Shown here: one piece after another, positions 47,689 to 58,351 of the stretch
Position numbering within the stretch: the first letter of the stretch is position 1
How the letters are laid out: each line of letters starts with the position of its first letter
Source: Streptomyces sp. NBC_01298
Lineage (GTDB): Bacteria; Actinomycetota; Actinomycetes; Streptomycetales; Streptomycetaceae
NCBI RefSeq assembly: GCF_035978755.1
Contig: NZ_CP108414.1
Span: 6,138,001 to 6,202,000, forward strand
Length of the DNA: 64,000 bases
Reading direction: 5' to 3'
Made by a program: the position numbers and the translations under genes
The notes under the pieces: generated by a model
Database searches by the model: none
The model's input: only the letters and a program-made list of their open reading frames with translations
What the model was told of the DNA's origin: nothing

Positions 47689-48141
47689 ACGGCGATTCAG
47701 GACCCCACGCACCCGCCGCAGCGGCTGGGCATGCTGCTGGCCTGGCACGGATCGATCACCCAGACCCGCATGAAGCAGGCGCTCAGCGCCGCCGGACTCA
47801 CCCCGCGCCACGCGATGGCCCTCACGCACCTGGACGGCGGGCCCATCGGTCAGCGCACGCTGGCCGAGCGGCTGGAGGTGGACCCCAGCGTGCTCGTCGG
47901 GATCCTCAACGACCTGGAGGGCGACGGGCTCGTCGAGCGCCGCCGGGACCCGGCCGACCGCCGCCGCCACAACGTCGCCATCACCGACGCCGGCACCGCG
48001 GCCCTCGCGAAGACGAACGCGGCCCTCGACGCGGTGGAACTCGCACTGTTCGCCCGCCTCTCGGACCGGGACCAGGAGGCGCTGCGCGGCCTGCTGGACC
48101 GGATCGACTCGAACAGCGAGGACTTCGCCTGCGGGGAGTAA
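47686..48141 (+). CDS. MarR family transcriptional regulator
   Basis: 151 residues with winged HTH GPIGQRTLAERLEVDPSVLVGILNDLEGDGLVERRRDPADRRRHNVAITDAG. It diverges from doxX, with about 90 bp between the two starts, and probably represses it. ATG 47686 is preferred over GTG 47680 because of the TACGAT-N6-ATG spacing. It is convergent with the DHA2 efflux gene. Confidence 0.91.
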   Translation: MTAIQDPTHPPQRLGMLLAWHGSITQTRMKQALSAAGLTPRHAMALTHLDGGPIGQRTLAERLEVDPSVLVGILNDLEGDGLVERRRDPADRRRHNVAITDAGTAALAKTNAALDAVELALFARLSDRDQEALRGLLDRIDSNSEDFACGE

Positions 48142-48213
48142 GGCGGCCGGGCGCTCAGGTGCTCAGGCACTCAGGCGCTCGGACGGGCACGCGAGCAGCC
48201 GCCCGGCCCCGGC

Positions 48214-49674
48214 TCAGTGCCGCGGCGAGGCGCCCGTGCGCGCGGGGCCGGCCTGCGGCTCCAGCGCGCGGGCCGTGCGCAGGGCCGTCTCCCGGGCCCA
48301 GCCGCCACTGGTGGCGAAGCCGACGCACAGGACGAGCAGTCCGCACACCGTGATGATCCACCAGGCCGGCCGGGCCGCGGAGACGAAGTCTGCGGCGGAG
48401 CCGGACCCGCCGGCCATCCCGGCGGCCAGGACGGCGCCCACGATCGCCACGCCCAGCGCCCCGCCGGTCTGCCGGCTGGTGGAGGCCACCGCCGCGGCCA
48501 GGCCGGCCTGGGAGCGCGGCATCCCGGAGACCGCGGTGTTGGTGATCGGCGCGTTCACCAGGCCGAACCCGATGCCGAAGAGCACGTACCCGCAGAACAG
48601 CATCGGCGTCGAGCTCTCGGCCGAGAAGGCGGCGAACAGCAGTCCGCTCGCCCCCATCGTCCCGCCCGCGACCAGCAGCGGCAGCCGCGGTCCCCGGGTG
48701 GCGACGAGCCGTCCCGACACGGGGGCGCAGAGGAAGGCGAAGGCCGCCATCGGCAGCATGTACAGGCCCGCGTCCAGGGCGTCCAGGCCCCGTACGTCCT
48801 GGAGGTAGAGGGTGTTCAGGAACAGGAACCCGGACAGTGCGGCGAAGGCGCCGACCGCGATGACGGTGGCCCCGCTGAAGGGGGCGCTACGGAAGAACCG
48901 CGGGTCGATCAGGGGCTCCGCCCGCCGTGACTCGTAGGCCAGCAGCCCGCCCAGGGAAAGGACGGCGACGAGCGCGCAGCCCAGGATCAGCGGGGAGCGC
49001 AGTCCGGCGGAGGGGGCCTCGATGATCCCGAACGTGACCGAGCCGAGCAGCCCCGCGACCAGCAGCTGTCCGACCGGGTCCGGGCGGCGCGGGTGGTCGG
49101 CCCGGGACTCCGGGATGTAGCGAAGGGTCAGTACGAGGGCGAGGACGCCGACGGGCAGGTTGATCCAGAAGATGGACCGCCAGCCGACCGAGTCCACGAG
49201 CAGGCCGCCGATCAGCGGGCCCGCGGCCATGGAGAGGCCGACGACCGCACCCCAGACGCCGATGGCGCGGGCGCGCTCCTTCGGGTCGGTGAACGTGTTG
49301 GTGATGATCGACATGGCGACCGGGTTGAGCATCGAGCCACCGACGGCCTGGATCATCCGGAAGGCGATCAGCCAGCCCAGGCTGGGCGCGAGCGAGCAGA
49401 GCACCGAGCCGGCGGTGAAGAGCACGACGCCGGCCGTGAAGACCTTGCGGCGGCCGATCCGGTCCGCGGTGGAGCCGGCCAGCATCAGGAGCGAGGCCAG
49501 GACCAGCGTGTACGCGTCGATCGTCCACTGCATGCCGGCCACGGAGGCGTGCAGATCGCGGCGCATGGCGGGGAGCGCGACGTTCAGGACGGTGTTGTCC
49601 AGGCTGACGATGAGCAGGCTCATGCAGCAGATCGCCAGGATCAGCAGGCGCCGCCGCTGGGTCAGCTCGTCCAT
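48214..49674 (-). CDS. DHA2 (14-TMS) family MFS multidrug efflux transporter
   Basis: 486 residues with EmrB/QacA architecture. TM1 carries the antiporter motif LDNTVLNVALPAM, and motif A is AGSTADRIGRRKVF. Motif C falls in GAVVGLSMAAGPLIGGLLVDSVGWRSIFWINLPVG. There are about 14 hydrophobic segments. It exports drugs or endogenous antibiotics by proton antiport; the substrate is unknown. TACTAT ends 7 nt before ATG 49674, so it is possibly leaderless. It is divergent from dusB. Confidence 0.9.
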   Translation of the reverse strand: MDELTQRRRLLILAICCMSLLIVSLDNTVLNVALPAMRRDLHASVAGMQWTIDAYTLVLASLLMLAGSTADRIGRRKVFTAGVVLFTAGSVLCSLAPSLGWLIAFRMIQAVGGSMLNPVAMSIITNTFTDPKERARAIGVWGAVVGLSMAAGPLIGGLLVDSVGWRSIFWINLPVGVLALVLTLRYIPESRADHPRRPDPVGQLLVAGLLGSVTFGIIEAPSAGLRSPLILGCALVAVLSLGGLLAYESRRAEPLIDPRFFRSAPFSGATVIAVGAFAALSGFLFLNTLYLQDVRGLDALDAGLYMLPMAAFAFLCAPVSGRLVATRGPRLPLLVAGGTMGASGLLFAAFSAESSTPMLFCGYVLFGIGFGLVNAPITNTAVSGMPRSQAGLAAAVASTSRQTGGALGVAIVGAVLAAGMAGGSGSAADFVSAARPAWWIITVCGLLVLCVGFATSGGWARETALRTARALEPQAGPARTGASPRH

Positions 49675-49726
49675 GGGGCCGATAGTACGCCTAACTAACG
49701 ACATGCGATCAACGGCGCGGCTGGGC

Positions 49727-49741
49727 CACAATGGTGGGATG
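49727..49741 (+). promoter_or_regulatory. Probable leaderless promoter of dusB
   Basis: CACAAT (49727-49732), six bases, then ATG 49739. The arrangement is the same as at hemW and recO. Confidence 0.45.
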
Positions 49742-50881
49742 ACCACGCTCCCCCCGCCTCTCGCGATCGGCCCGCACACCGTGCAGCCCCCGGTGGTGCT
49801 CGCGCCGATGGCCGGCATCACCAATGCCCCGTTCCGTACGCTGTGCCGCGAGTTCTCGGGCGGCAAGGGGCTGTTCGTGAGCGAGATGATCACGACCCGG
49901 GCCCTGGTCGAGCGCAACGAGAAGACCATGCAGCTGATCCACTTCGACGAGACCGAGAAGCCCCGCTCGATCCAGCTGTACGGAGTCGACCCCGCGACGG
50001 TCGGCAAGGCGGTCCGCATGATCGTCGAAGAGGACCGCGCCGACCACATCGACCTCAACTTCGGCTGCCCGGTGCCCAAGGTCACCCGCAAGGGTGGCGG
50101 CTCGGCCCTCCCGTACAAGCGCAACCTGCTGCGCGCGATCCTGCGCGAGGCCGTCGCGGGCGCCGGTGACCTGCCGGTGACGATGAAGATGCGCAAGGGC
50201 ATCAACGACGACCACCTCACCTACCTCGACGCCGGCCGGATCGCCGTCGAGGAGGGCGTCACCGCCATAGCCCTGCACGGCCGCACCACCGCCCAGCACT
50301 ACGGCGGCACCGCCGACTGGGAGGCCATCGCACGGCTCAAGGAGCACGTGCCGGAGATCCCGGTGCTCGGCAACGGAGACATCTGGTGCGCCGAGGACGC
50401 GCTGCGGATGGTCCGCGAGACGGGCTGCGACGGCGTGGTGGTGGGACGCGGCTGCCTGGGGCGCCCGTGGCTGTTCAACGACCTGGTCGCGGCCTTCGAG
50501 GGCCGCCCCGAGGACTTCCACAAGCCGACCCTTCGCGAGGTCGCACGGACGATGCTGCGCCATGCCGAGCTGCTGGGGGAGTGGATCGGCGACGAGGCGC
50601 GCGGGGTGATCGACTTCCGTAAGCACGTGGCCTGGTACACCAAGGGCTTCTCGGTGGGCTCGGAGATGCGGCAGAAGCTCGCCGTGACCTCCTCTCTGGC
50701 CGAGCTGGATGCTCATCTGAGCGAGCTGGACTTGGACCAGCCCTGGCCGGACAGCGCGGACGGCCCCAGGGGTCGTACGTCCGGAAACAACCGAGTTGTC
50801 CTGCCCGAGGGCTGGCTGAACGATCCGTACGACTGCGCGGGCGTGAGCGAGGACGCCGAACTGGACACGTCCGGAGGCTGA
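49739..50881 (+). CDS. dusB: tRNA-dihydrouridine synthase
   Basis: 380-residue FMN enzyme reducing uridine to dihydrouridine in tRNA. TIM-barrel signature [19 protein letters not shown], catalytic Cys in [45 protein letters not shown] and [32 protein letters not shown]. It has a C-terminal extension of about 50 residues. Position and length fit the DusB-type of actinobacteria. Confidence 0.94.
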   Translation: [380 protein letters not shown]

Positions 50882-50977
50882 GAAACGGGTGGCAAAACGT
50901 GCCGTCGGTGGCGTGACATACGCCACGCATGGGTGAGGTTTCGCTCAGATGAGCACTGTAGTCACGGATAAGACTTT

Positions 50978-51006
50978 CAAAGGGTGGCACTGGGTGCCAC
51001 CCTTTG
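50978..51006 (+). terminator. Terminator after dusB
   Basis: Perfect 13-bp stem (50978-50990 with 50994-51006), loop TGG, followed by a modest U-rich stretch (TTCGTTCAACTCTT). Confidence 0.88.
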
Positions 51007-51256
51007 TTCGTTCAACTCTTGAACGCAAATGGATCGATGATCGCTCATCCGAGCGCAAACAAGCCTCGGTGAGCACCTCATCCTTCGGGATCTGAAGGGT
51101 CTTCGTAGGTTTTGGCTACTCGTCAGTTACATTCGATTGGCTGGCACCCAGGTGGTTAAGGCCATATGACGGCCAAGTGGACGTACCCATAAGCCTTCGA
51201 TCTGGGTATGTTCCTGGCCGTCAGGGCAGCCACCGAGCCTCGAGGAGTCGAGACCC
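51007..51256. other. Leader/promoter interval upstream of ppdK
   Basis: About 250 non-coding bases with lower G+C than average. The only recognisable signal is TACTCGTCAGTTACA (51117-51131), 14 of 15 identical to the motif upstream of the acyl-CoA ligase at 1232. GAGGAG at 51241-51246 serves the ppdK start. Confidence 0.45.
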
Positions 51257-53965
<2,709 letters not shown>

Positions 53966-54433
53966 CCCCTCCGCGGCCCCGATGCCGGGGCCCCCATTGA
54001 CCGCGCCTGCCCCCGGGTTCCCTGACGTCCGGTGGCAGGCGCGTCTATTTCCCCGGCCTTCCGGGGCGTTCCGGGGCGGTGTTCCCCGCTGTTCCCCGGC
54101 GTTCCCCCGGCCCAGTATTGGTTCAATGTTGTTCCAGATGCCTTAACGGCAACAGGCGGTGGACGGATCCCCACCCGTCCACCGCCTGCCGCCAATCCGC
54201 CGGACACGTCGGCGCTTCCCGGTGCGACCGACCGCCAGGCCCCGCAAAGCCCCCCACGGCCTTCGCGGAGCGTTTCGGTCGCGCCGGAGTGTGCCCGGCG
54301 GAGTACAGGATTTCGGTTGTCACACCTTCGCCGAAAGGGGTTTCAACTGTGGCTGAAAGGCCATGGTGACCACGTGTGACGGCGTGCATACTCAAGGGGC
54401 GGGGGGATTGCGGTTGCACAGGTGGGGGTTCGG
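53966..54433. other. Non-coding interval with TTCC/GGGG repeats and a terminator
   Basis: About 470 bp between ppdK and the ArsR-like gene. A stretch at about 54048-54110 reiterates TTCCCCGG/TTCCGGGG words; the ppdK hairpin lies at 54153-54188. Short open frames here have no protein-like features. Confidence 0.5.
54153..54188 (+). terminator. Terminator after ppdK
   Basis: Perfect 14-bp stem (54153-54166 with 54175-54188) and an 8-nt loop. It lies about 190 bp after the stop, so a long 3' UTR is implied unless another signal lies earlier. Confidence 0.7.
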
Positions 54434-55519
54434 GTGCTGCGTATCCATTTCACTGGAGTGGACCTCGCGCGCGTAAGGATGGCAGGGCGTCCGGATGCGT
54501 TGTGGGAAACCATCTTGAGTTTTCACCGCTTAAGGGACCGGCGCGATACCCGGCTCTTCGGCGATTGGCGTGCGGAAACACGCACCAGGTTGAATGGTGA
54601 AACACGACTTCTCGGCGCGCTGATACCGAGCCGCGGGTATTTCCCCGATTTTCTGACCCCCACGGAGGGGCAGTACGGGTGGGACGTGGGCCTCGACGCG
54701 CTGCGCGGGATCCGCCCCGAGCGGCTGCGCCGCGAGCTCACCCTCCTCGGGCGGGGCGTGGAGGCCGGCTCGGGCATGGCCGCGGCCTTCGGGATGCCGG
54801 GGACGGCCGACGGGGGTGCGCACCGCGGCTCCGAGAGCCCGGTGCCCAGGCGGCTGCGGGACTTCATGGAGGGCGACACCGCGCACCTGCCCCGGCTGCT
54901 GGGGGAGCTGCGCGGGTACCACCGGGCGGCCGTGGAGCCGTACTGGAGCCACATCCAGGCGCAGATCGAGGCCGAGCGTGCCGCGCGGGGGCGGGCGCTG
55001 CTCGACGGGGGAGCGGACGAGCTGCTGGCCTCGCTGCCGCCGATGCTGCGCTGGCGGGCGCCGGTGCTGGAGTGCGACTACCCGGTGGAGCGGGACGTAC
55101 GGCTCCGCGGGCGCGGGCTGCTGCTCCAGCCCTCCTTCTTCTGCCGGCGCACGGCCGTGACCCTGCACGATCCGGAGCTGGCGCCCGTGCTGGTGTATCC
55201 GGCGGCGGCCGAGCTCTCCTCCGCGCAGGCCGGCGGCGAGGCGGCCCGGCCCGCGGAGGAGCGGCGCAGGCACCGCCAGCTCACCCTGGGCAAGCTCGTC
55301 GGGCACACCCGGTCGGTGGTGCTCCAGGCGATCGGTGACGGGGCCACCACGAGCGAGCTGGCGCGCAGGGCCGGGGTGTCGCTGGCCTCCGCGAGCCAGC
55401 ACGCCGGGGTGATGCGGGAGGCCGGGCTGGTCACCACGCTGCGGCGCGGCAACGCGGTGCTGCACACGGTGACGCCGCTGGGCGCCGCGCTGCTCAAGGG
55501 CGGGGCCGTGATGTCGTGA
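54434..55519 (+). CDS. ArsR/SmtB-like winged-helix transcriptional regulator
   Basis: 361 residues. The N-terminal 240 residues (LRIHFTGVDLARVRMAGRPDALWETILSFHRLRD) are of the kind found in a streptomycete group of large ArsR-like regulators. The C-terminal winged HTH reads RSVVLQAIGDGATTSELARRAGVSLASASQHAGVMREAGLVTTLRRGNAVLHTVTPLG. No metal-binding CVC motif is present. GTG 54434 is chosen over GTG 54422; the G-rich GTGGGGG just before could act as ribosome-binding site. Its early codons are less G+C-biased than average. Confidence 0.82.
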   Translation: MLRIHFTGVDLARVRMAGRPDALWETILSFHRLRDRRDTRLFGDWRAETRTRLNGETRLLGALIPSRGYFPDFLTPTEGQYGWDVGLDALRGIRPERLRRELTLLGRGVEAGSGMAAAFGMPGTADGGAHRGSESPVPRRLRDFMEGDTAHLPRLLGELRGYHRAAVEPYWSHIQAQIEAERAARGRALLDGGADELLASLPPMLRWRAPVLECDYPVERDVRLRGRGLLLQPSFFCRRTAVTLHDPELAPVLVYPAAAELSSAQAGGEAARPAEERRRHRQLTLGKLVGHTRSVVLQAIGDGATTSELARRAGVSLASASQHAGVMREAGLVTTLRRGNAVLHTVTPLGAALLKGGAVMS

Positions 55520-55565
55520 CCGGCCGCGCCCCGGCGGGTTCGTGAGCCCGCCGGGGCGCGGCCGG
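55520..55565. terminator. Bidirectional terminator between arsR-like and phoX genes
   Basis: Perfect 19-bp stem (55520-55538 with 55547-55565), loop TTCGTGAG, directly after the TGA of the ArsR-like gene and between convergent genes. Confidence 0.88.
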
Positions 55566-55582
55566 ACGCGGCGCCGTCGGGG

Positions 55583-56749
55583 TCAGGTGCGGAAGGGCCC
55601 CGTCACCTCGTAGGTGATGCCGCCCGTGGAGCTGCCGCTCGTGCCGCGCTGGCTGCTGAAGTAGAGGCGGTTGCCGGCGGGGGAGAAGGCCGGGCCGGTG
55701 ATCTCCGAGGAGGACTGGCCGGTGACCCGCAGGAACGGGGCGACCACGTCGTCCGGGGTGATCACGCAGATCTCCAGGTTGCCGCCGTCCTCGGCGACGT
55801 ACAGGTCGCCGTACGAGGAGCCCGTGACGTTGTCGACGCCCGTCAGGGGGGCGTTGCCGCCGGGGACCAGGGAGTCGTCGTAGGCCAGCTCGTAGGTGCT
55901 GTTCGCGAGGTTGAGCTGCCAGACCCGGTTGTCGCCCTTGGTCGTGAACCACACGGTGTCGTTGGCGTAGTGGCAGCCCTCGCCGCCGTTGAACTTCTTC
56001 GAACCCGAGACCTGGGTGCGCGTGGTGGTCGGCGAACCGTCCGGGTCGGGGACATTGGCCCAGGTGAAGGAGCCGGAGGTGGCGGTGCCGGCCTTGAGGA
56101 CCTGGAGGGTGCCGGAGGAGAGGTTGCCCCAGGTGGTGGGGATGAAGCGGTAGAAGCAGCCGCTGGTCTCGTCCTCGGTCAGGTAGACGACCTGGCGGAC
56201 CGGGTCGGCGGCGGCCGCCTCGTGCTTGAAGCGGCCCATCGCGGGGCGCTGCACGGCCGCGTTCACCCCGTAGGGGTCGGTCTCGTAGACGTAGCCGAGG
56301 CTGACCTCCTCGCAGGACAGCCAGGTGTTCCACGGGGTCTTGCCGCCCGCGCAGTTCTGCCGGGTGTTGGAGAGGATCCGGTAGGCGCCGGTGACGGTGC
56401 CGGAGGAGTCGAACTTCACCGCGCTCGCCCCGCCGGAGGGGTTGATCTCCGAGTTCGACACGTAGATCCAGCCCGTGCCGTCGGCGAAACAGGCGCCGCC
56501 GTCGGGGGCGCTGTGCCAGCTGTACGAGGTGCCGGGGACCGTCTGGCCGGAGCGGGCTATCACCCGGCTGCTGAAGCCCGCGGGCAGCATGATGCCGTTG
56601 GCGTCGGCGGCGCCGAGCGCTCCGTAGGGTCCAGCGCCGGGCTGGGCGGGGGCCGCGTAGGCCGCGCCGTGCATCAGCGTGCCGCCGAAGGCGGCGGCGG
56701 AGGAGCCGATGACGGCCCCGCGAAGGAAGGTACGACGTTCCACGGTCAC
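55583..56749 (-). CDS. PhoX family (DUF839) secreted phosphatase-like protein
   Basis: 388 residues. A twin-arginine signal (ERRTFLRGAVIGSSAAAFGGTLMHGAAYA) is followed by a beta-propeller-like domain. The visible pattern SCEEVSLGYVYETDPYG, MGRFKHEAAAADPVRQVVYLTEDETSGCFYRFIP and GNLEICVITPDDVVAPFLRVTGQSSSEITGPAFSPAGNRLYFSSQRG is that of PhoX/DUF839 calcium-dependent alkaline phosphatases. Export by Tat is expected. No PHO box was recognised upstream. GTG 56749 or GTG 56743 could be the start. Confidence 0.85.
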   Translation of the reverse strand: MTVERRTFLRGAVIGSSAAAFGGTLMHGAAYAAPAQPGAGPYGALGAADANGIMLPAGFSSRVIARSGQTVPGTSYSWHSAPDGGACFADGTGWIYVSNSEINPSGGASAVKFDSSGTVTGAYRILSNTRQNCAGGKTPWNTWLSCEEVSLGYVYETDPYGVNAAVQRPAMGRFKHEAAAADPVRQVVYLTEDETSGCFYRFIPTTWGNLSSGTLQVLKAGTATSGSFTWANVPDPDGSPTTTRTQVSGSKKFNGGEGCHYANDTVWFTTKGDNRVWQLNLANSTYELAYDDSLVPGGNAPLTGVDNVTGSSYGDLYVAEDGGNLEICVITPDDVVAPFLRVTGQSSSEITGPAFSPAGNRLYFSSQRGTSGSSTGGITYEVTGPFRT

Positions 56750-57006
56750 TCCTGTGGAGGAGGGGCTCCGCGCCCGGTCGGGCGGGAGTCACGCACGCGT
56801 GGAGGAACCTAGGAGCGTGGAGTTGACGCGACATCAATTCCACATGACGCGGGAGCGACCGGCACGAGGTCAATGAGCCCGGGGGATTTCCGGAAATCGG
56901 AGAGGGTGCGAGAGAGCCGCCGAAGCGGTATCGAAGCGGCTCTGGACGGCTTAATGCGGGACTTTCTGCCCTGGGGAGGGGCCCGGTGCGGGAGCATGGT
57001 GGAGTG

Positions 57007-57471
57007 ATGAACCCCCATGCCGCCGTCACCGACATCACCGGCCGCGCCGACCTCGACCTCGTCCTGCGCCGCTTCTACACGGCGGCCTTCGCCGATCCGC
57101 GCATCGGGCCCTTCTTCACCGAGATCGCCGGTACCGACCTCGACGTGCACCTGCCCCGGATCACCGACTTCTGGGAGCGGGCCCTCTTCCGCAGCGCCGA
57201 CTACCGGCGCGACGCCTTCGCCCCGCACGCGGCGCTCCAGTCGGCCCGCGCGATGACCGCCGCGGACTTCGGCCGCTGGGTGCAGCTGTGGCGGGCCACG
57301 ATCGACGGACTGCACCGGGGGCCGAACGCGGAGCGGGCCAAGGCCCAGGGCGAGCGGATCGCGCTGACCCTGCACAAGCGGCTGGCCGGCGCCGACGCCT
57401 CGCTGGAGAGCGCCGACGGGCTGGGCTTCGTACCGCTGGCGGCCCTGGAACTGCGCTCGATGACGGCCTGA
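57007..57471 (+). CDS. Group III truncated haemoglobin
   Basis: 154 residues with a 2-over-2 globin pattern: LVLRRFYTAAFADPRIGPFFTEIAG, HLPRITDFWERALFRSADYRRDAFAPHAAL (proximal His in PHAAL) and FGRWVQLWRATID. The family binds O2/NO and is proposed to protect against nitrosative stress. GGAG precedes ATG 57007 closely. The nitrite reductase cluster lies about 1 kb downstream, which is suggestive only. Confidence 0.85.
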   Translation: MNPHAAVTDITGRADLDLVLRRFYTAAFADPRIGPFFTEIAGTDLDVHLPRITDFWERALFRSADYRRDAFAPHAALQSARAMTAADFGRWVQLWRATIDGLHRGPNAERAKAQGERIALTLHKRLAGADASLESADGLGFVPLAALELRSMTA

Positions 57472-57594
57472 CCTGCACGTCCGTCGCGCGTCGAGGAAAT
57501 CTCGAAAAAACTTCGCCGGGAGCGATGAGTTCCCCGAGCCCCCGCGGTCTACCTCTCGAAAGCAACGGAACGCGCCGAGAGAAGAGAGACCCCG

Positions 57595-58011
57595 ATGTCC
57601 TCCACGTCGTCCACCATGATCTTCGTCAACCTGCCGGTCAAGGACCTGGAGGCCACCAAGACCTTCTGGGGCAAGCTCGGATACGGCTTCAACGCCCAGT
57701 TCACCGACGAGAACTGCGCCTCGATGCCCATCACCGACTCGATCGTGGCCATGTTCCTGACCGAGGCCCGGTACAAGGACTTCACCCACAAGGACATCGC
57801 GGACGCGACCAAGACCTCCGAAGTGCTGCTGTGTCTGAGCGCCGAGAGCCGCGACGCCGTCGACGAGCTCGTCGACGGGGCCCTGGCGGCCGGCGCCACC
57901 GAGCCCCGTCCCGCACAGGACCACGGGGTCATGTACGGCCGCGCCTTCGACGACCTCTCCGGTCACACCTGGGAGATCATGTGGATGGACCCGTCGATGG
58001 TCCAGGGCTGA
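57595..58011 (+). CDS. VOC family protein (glyoxalase/extradiol dioxygenase fold)
   Basis: 138 residues of two beta-alpha-beta-beta-beta units: MIFVNLPVKDLEATKTFWGKLGYGFNAQF and GVMYGRAFDDLSGHTWEIMWMDP with the C-terminal metal Glu. It matches the YaeR/glyoxalase-like group of unknown substrate. GAGAGA is the ribosome-binding site. Convergent with nirD. Confidence 0.87.
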   Translation: MSSTSSTMIFVNLPVKDLEATKTFWGKLGYGFNAQFTDENCASMPITDSIVAMFLTEARYKDFTHKDIADATKTSEVLLCLSAESRDAVDELVDGALAAGATEPRPAQDHGVMYGRAFDDLSGHTWEIMWMDPSMVQG

Positions 58012-58021
58012 GTCTCAGACC

Positions 58022-58351
58022 TCAGGTCGCGGCGGTCCGTACCGGGTACGTCCGGACCGCCACCTCCTCGTCGTCCAGGCAGTGCCCCGACTCCAGGTCG
58101 AAGCGCTGCTTGAGCAGCGGCGAGGCCACGAAGAGCCGTCCCGAGGCCGAGCCGACCAGCCCGCGCGAGAGCACCTGCGCCCCGGTGAAGGGGTCCCGGT
58201 TGCCGATGGCGTACGGGCGTCCCGCACGGTCGACGAACACGGCGGCCTGGCTCCCGTCGGGCAGCAGCGCCGCCACCCCGCGCCCGGGGATCAGCGCCGA
58301 CAGCTCGCACACGGTGAGCCATCCCTCCGCCACCTGCAGTTCCACGGTCAT
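58022..58351 (-). CDS. nirD: Nitrite reductase (NADH) small subunit NirD
   Basis: 109 residues of Rieske-like fold, partner of NirB. AVFVDRAGRPYAIGNRDPFTGAQVLSRGLVGSASGRLFVASPLLKQRFDLESGHCLDD is typical NirD; the Rieske Cys/His ligands are absent, as usual in this subfamily. ATG 58351 overlaps the nirB stop (ATGA), so the two are translationally coupled. Confidence 0.93.
   Translation of the reverse strand: MTVELQVAEGWLTVCELSALIPGRGVAALLPDGSQAAVFVDRAGRPYAIGNRDPFTGAQVLSRGLVGSASGRLFVASPLLKQRFDLESGHCLDDEEVAVRTYPVRTAAT

Noticed and set aside
54079..54369. Short frames between ppdK and the ArsR-like gene
   Set aside because: Cys/Arg/Pro-rich with no protein-like pattern; they overlap the ppdK terminator.
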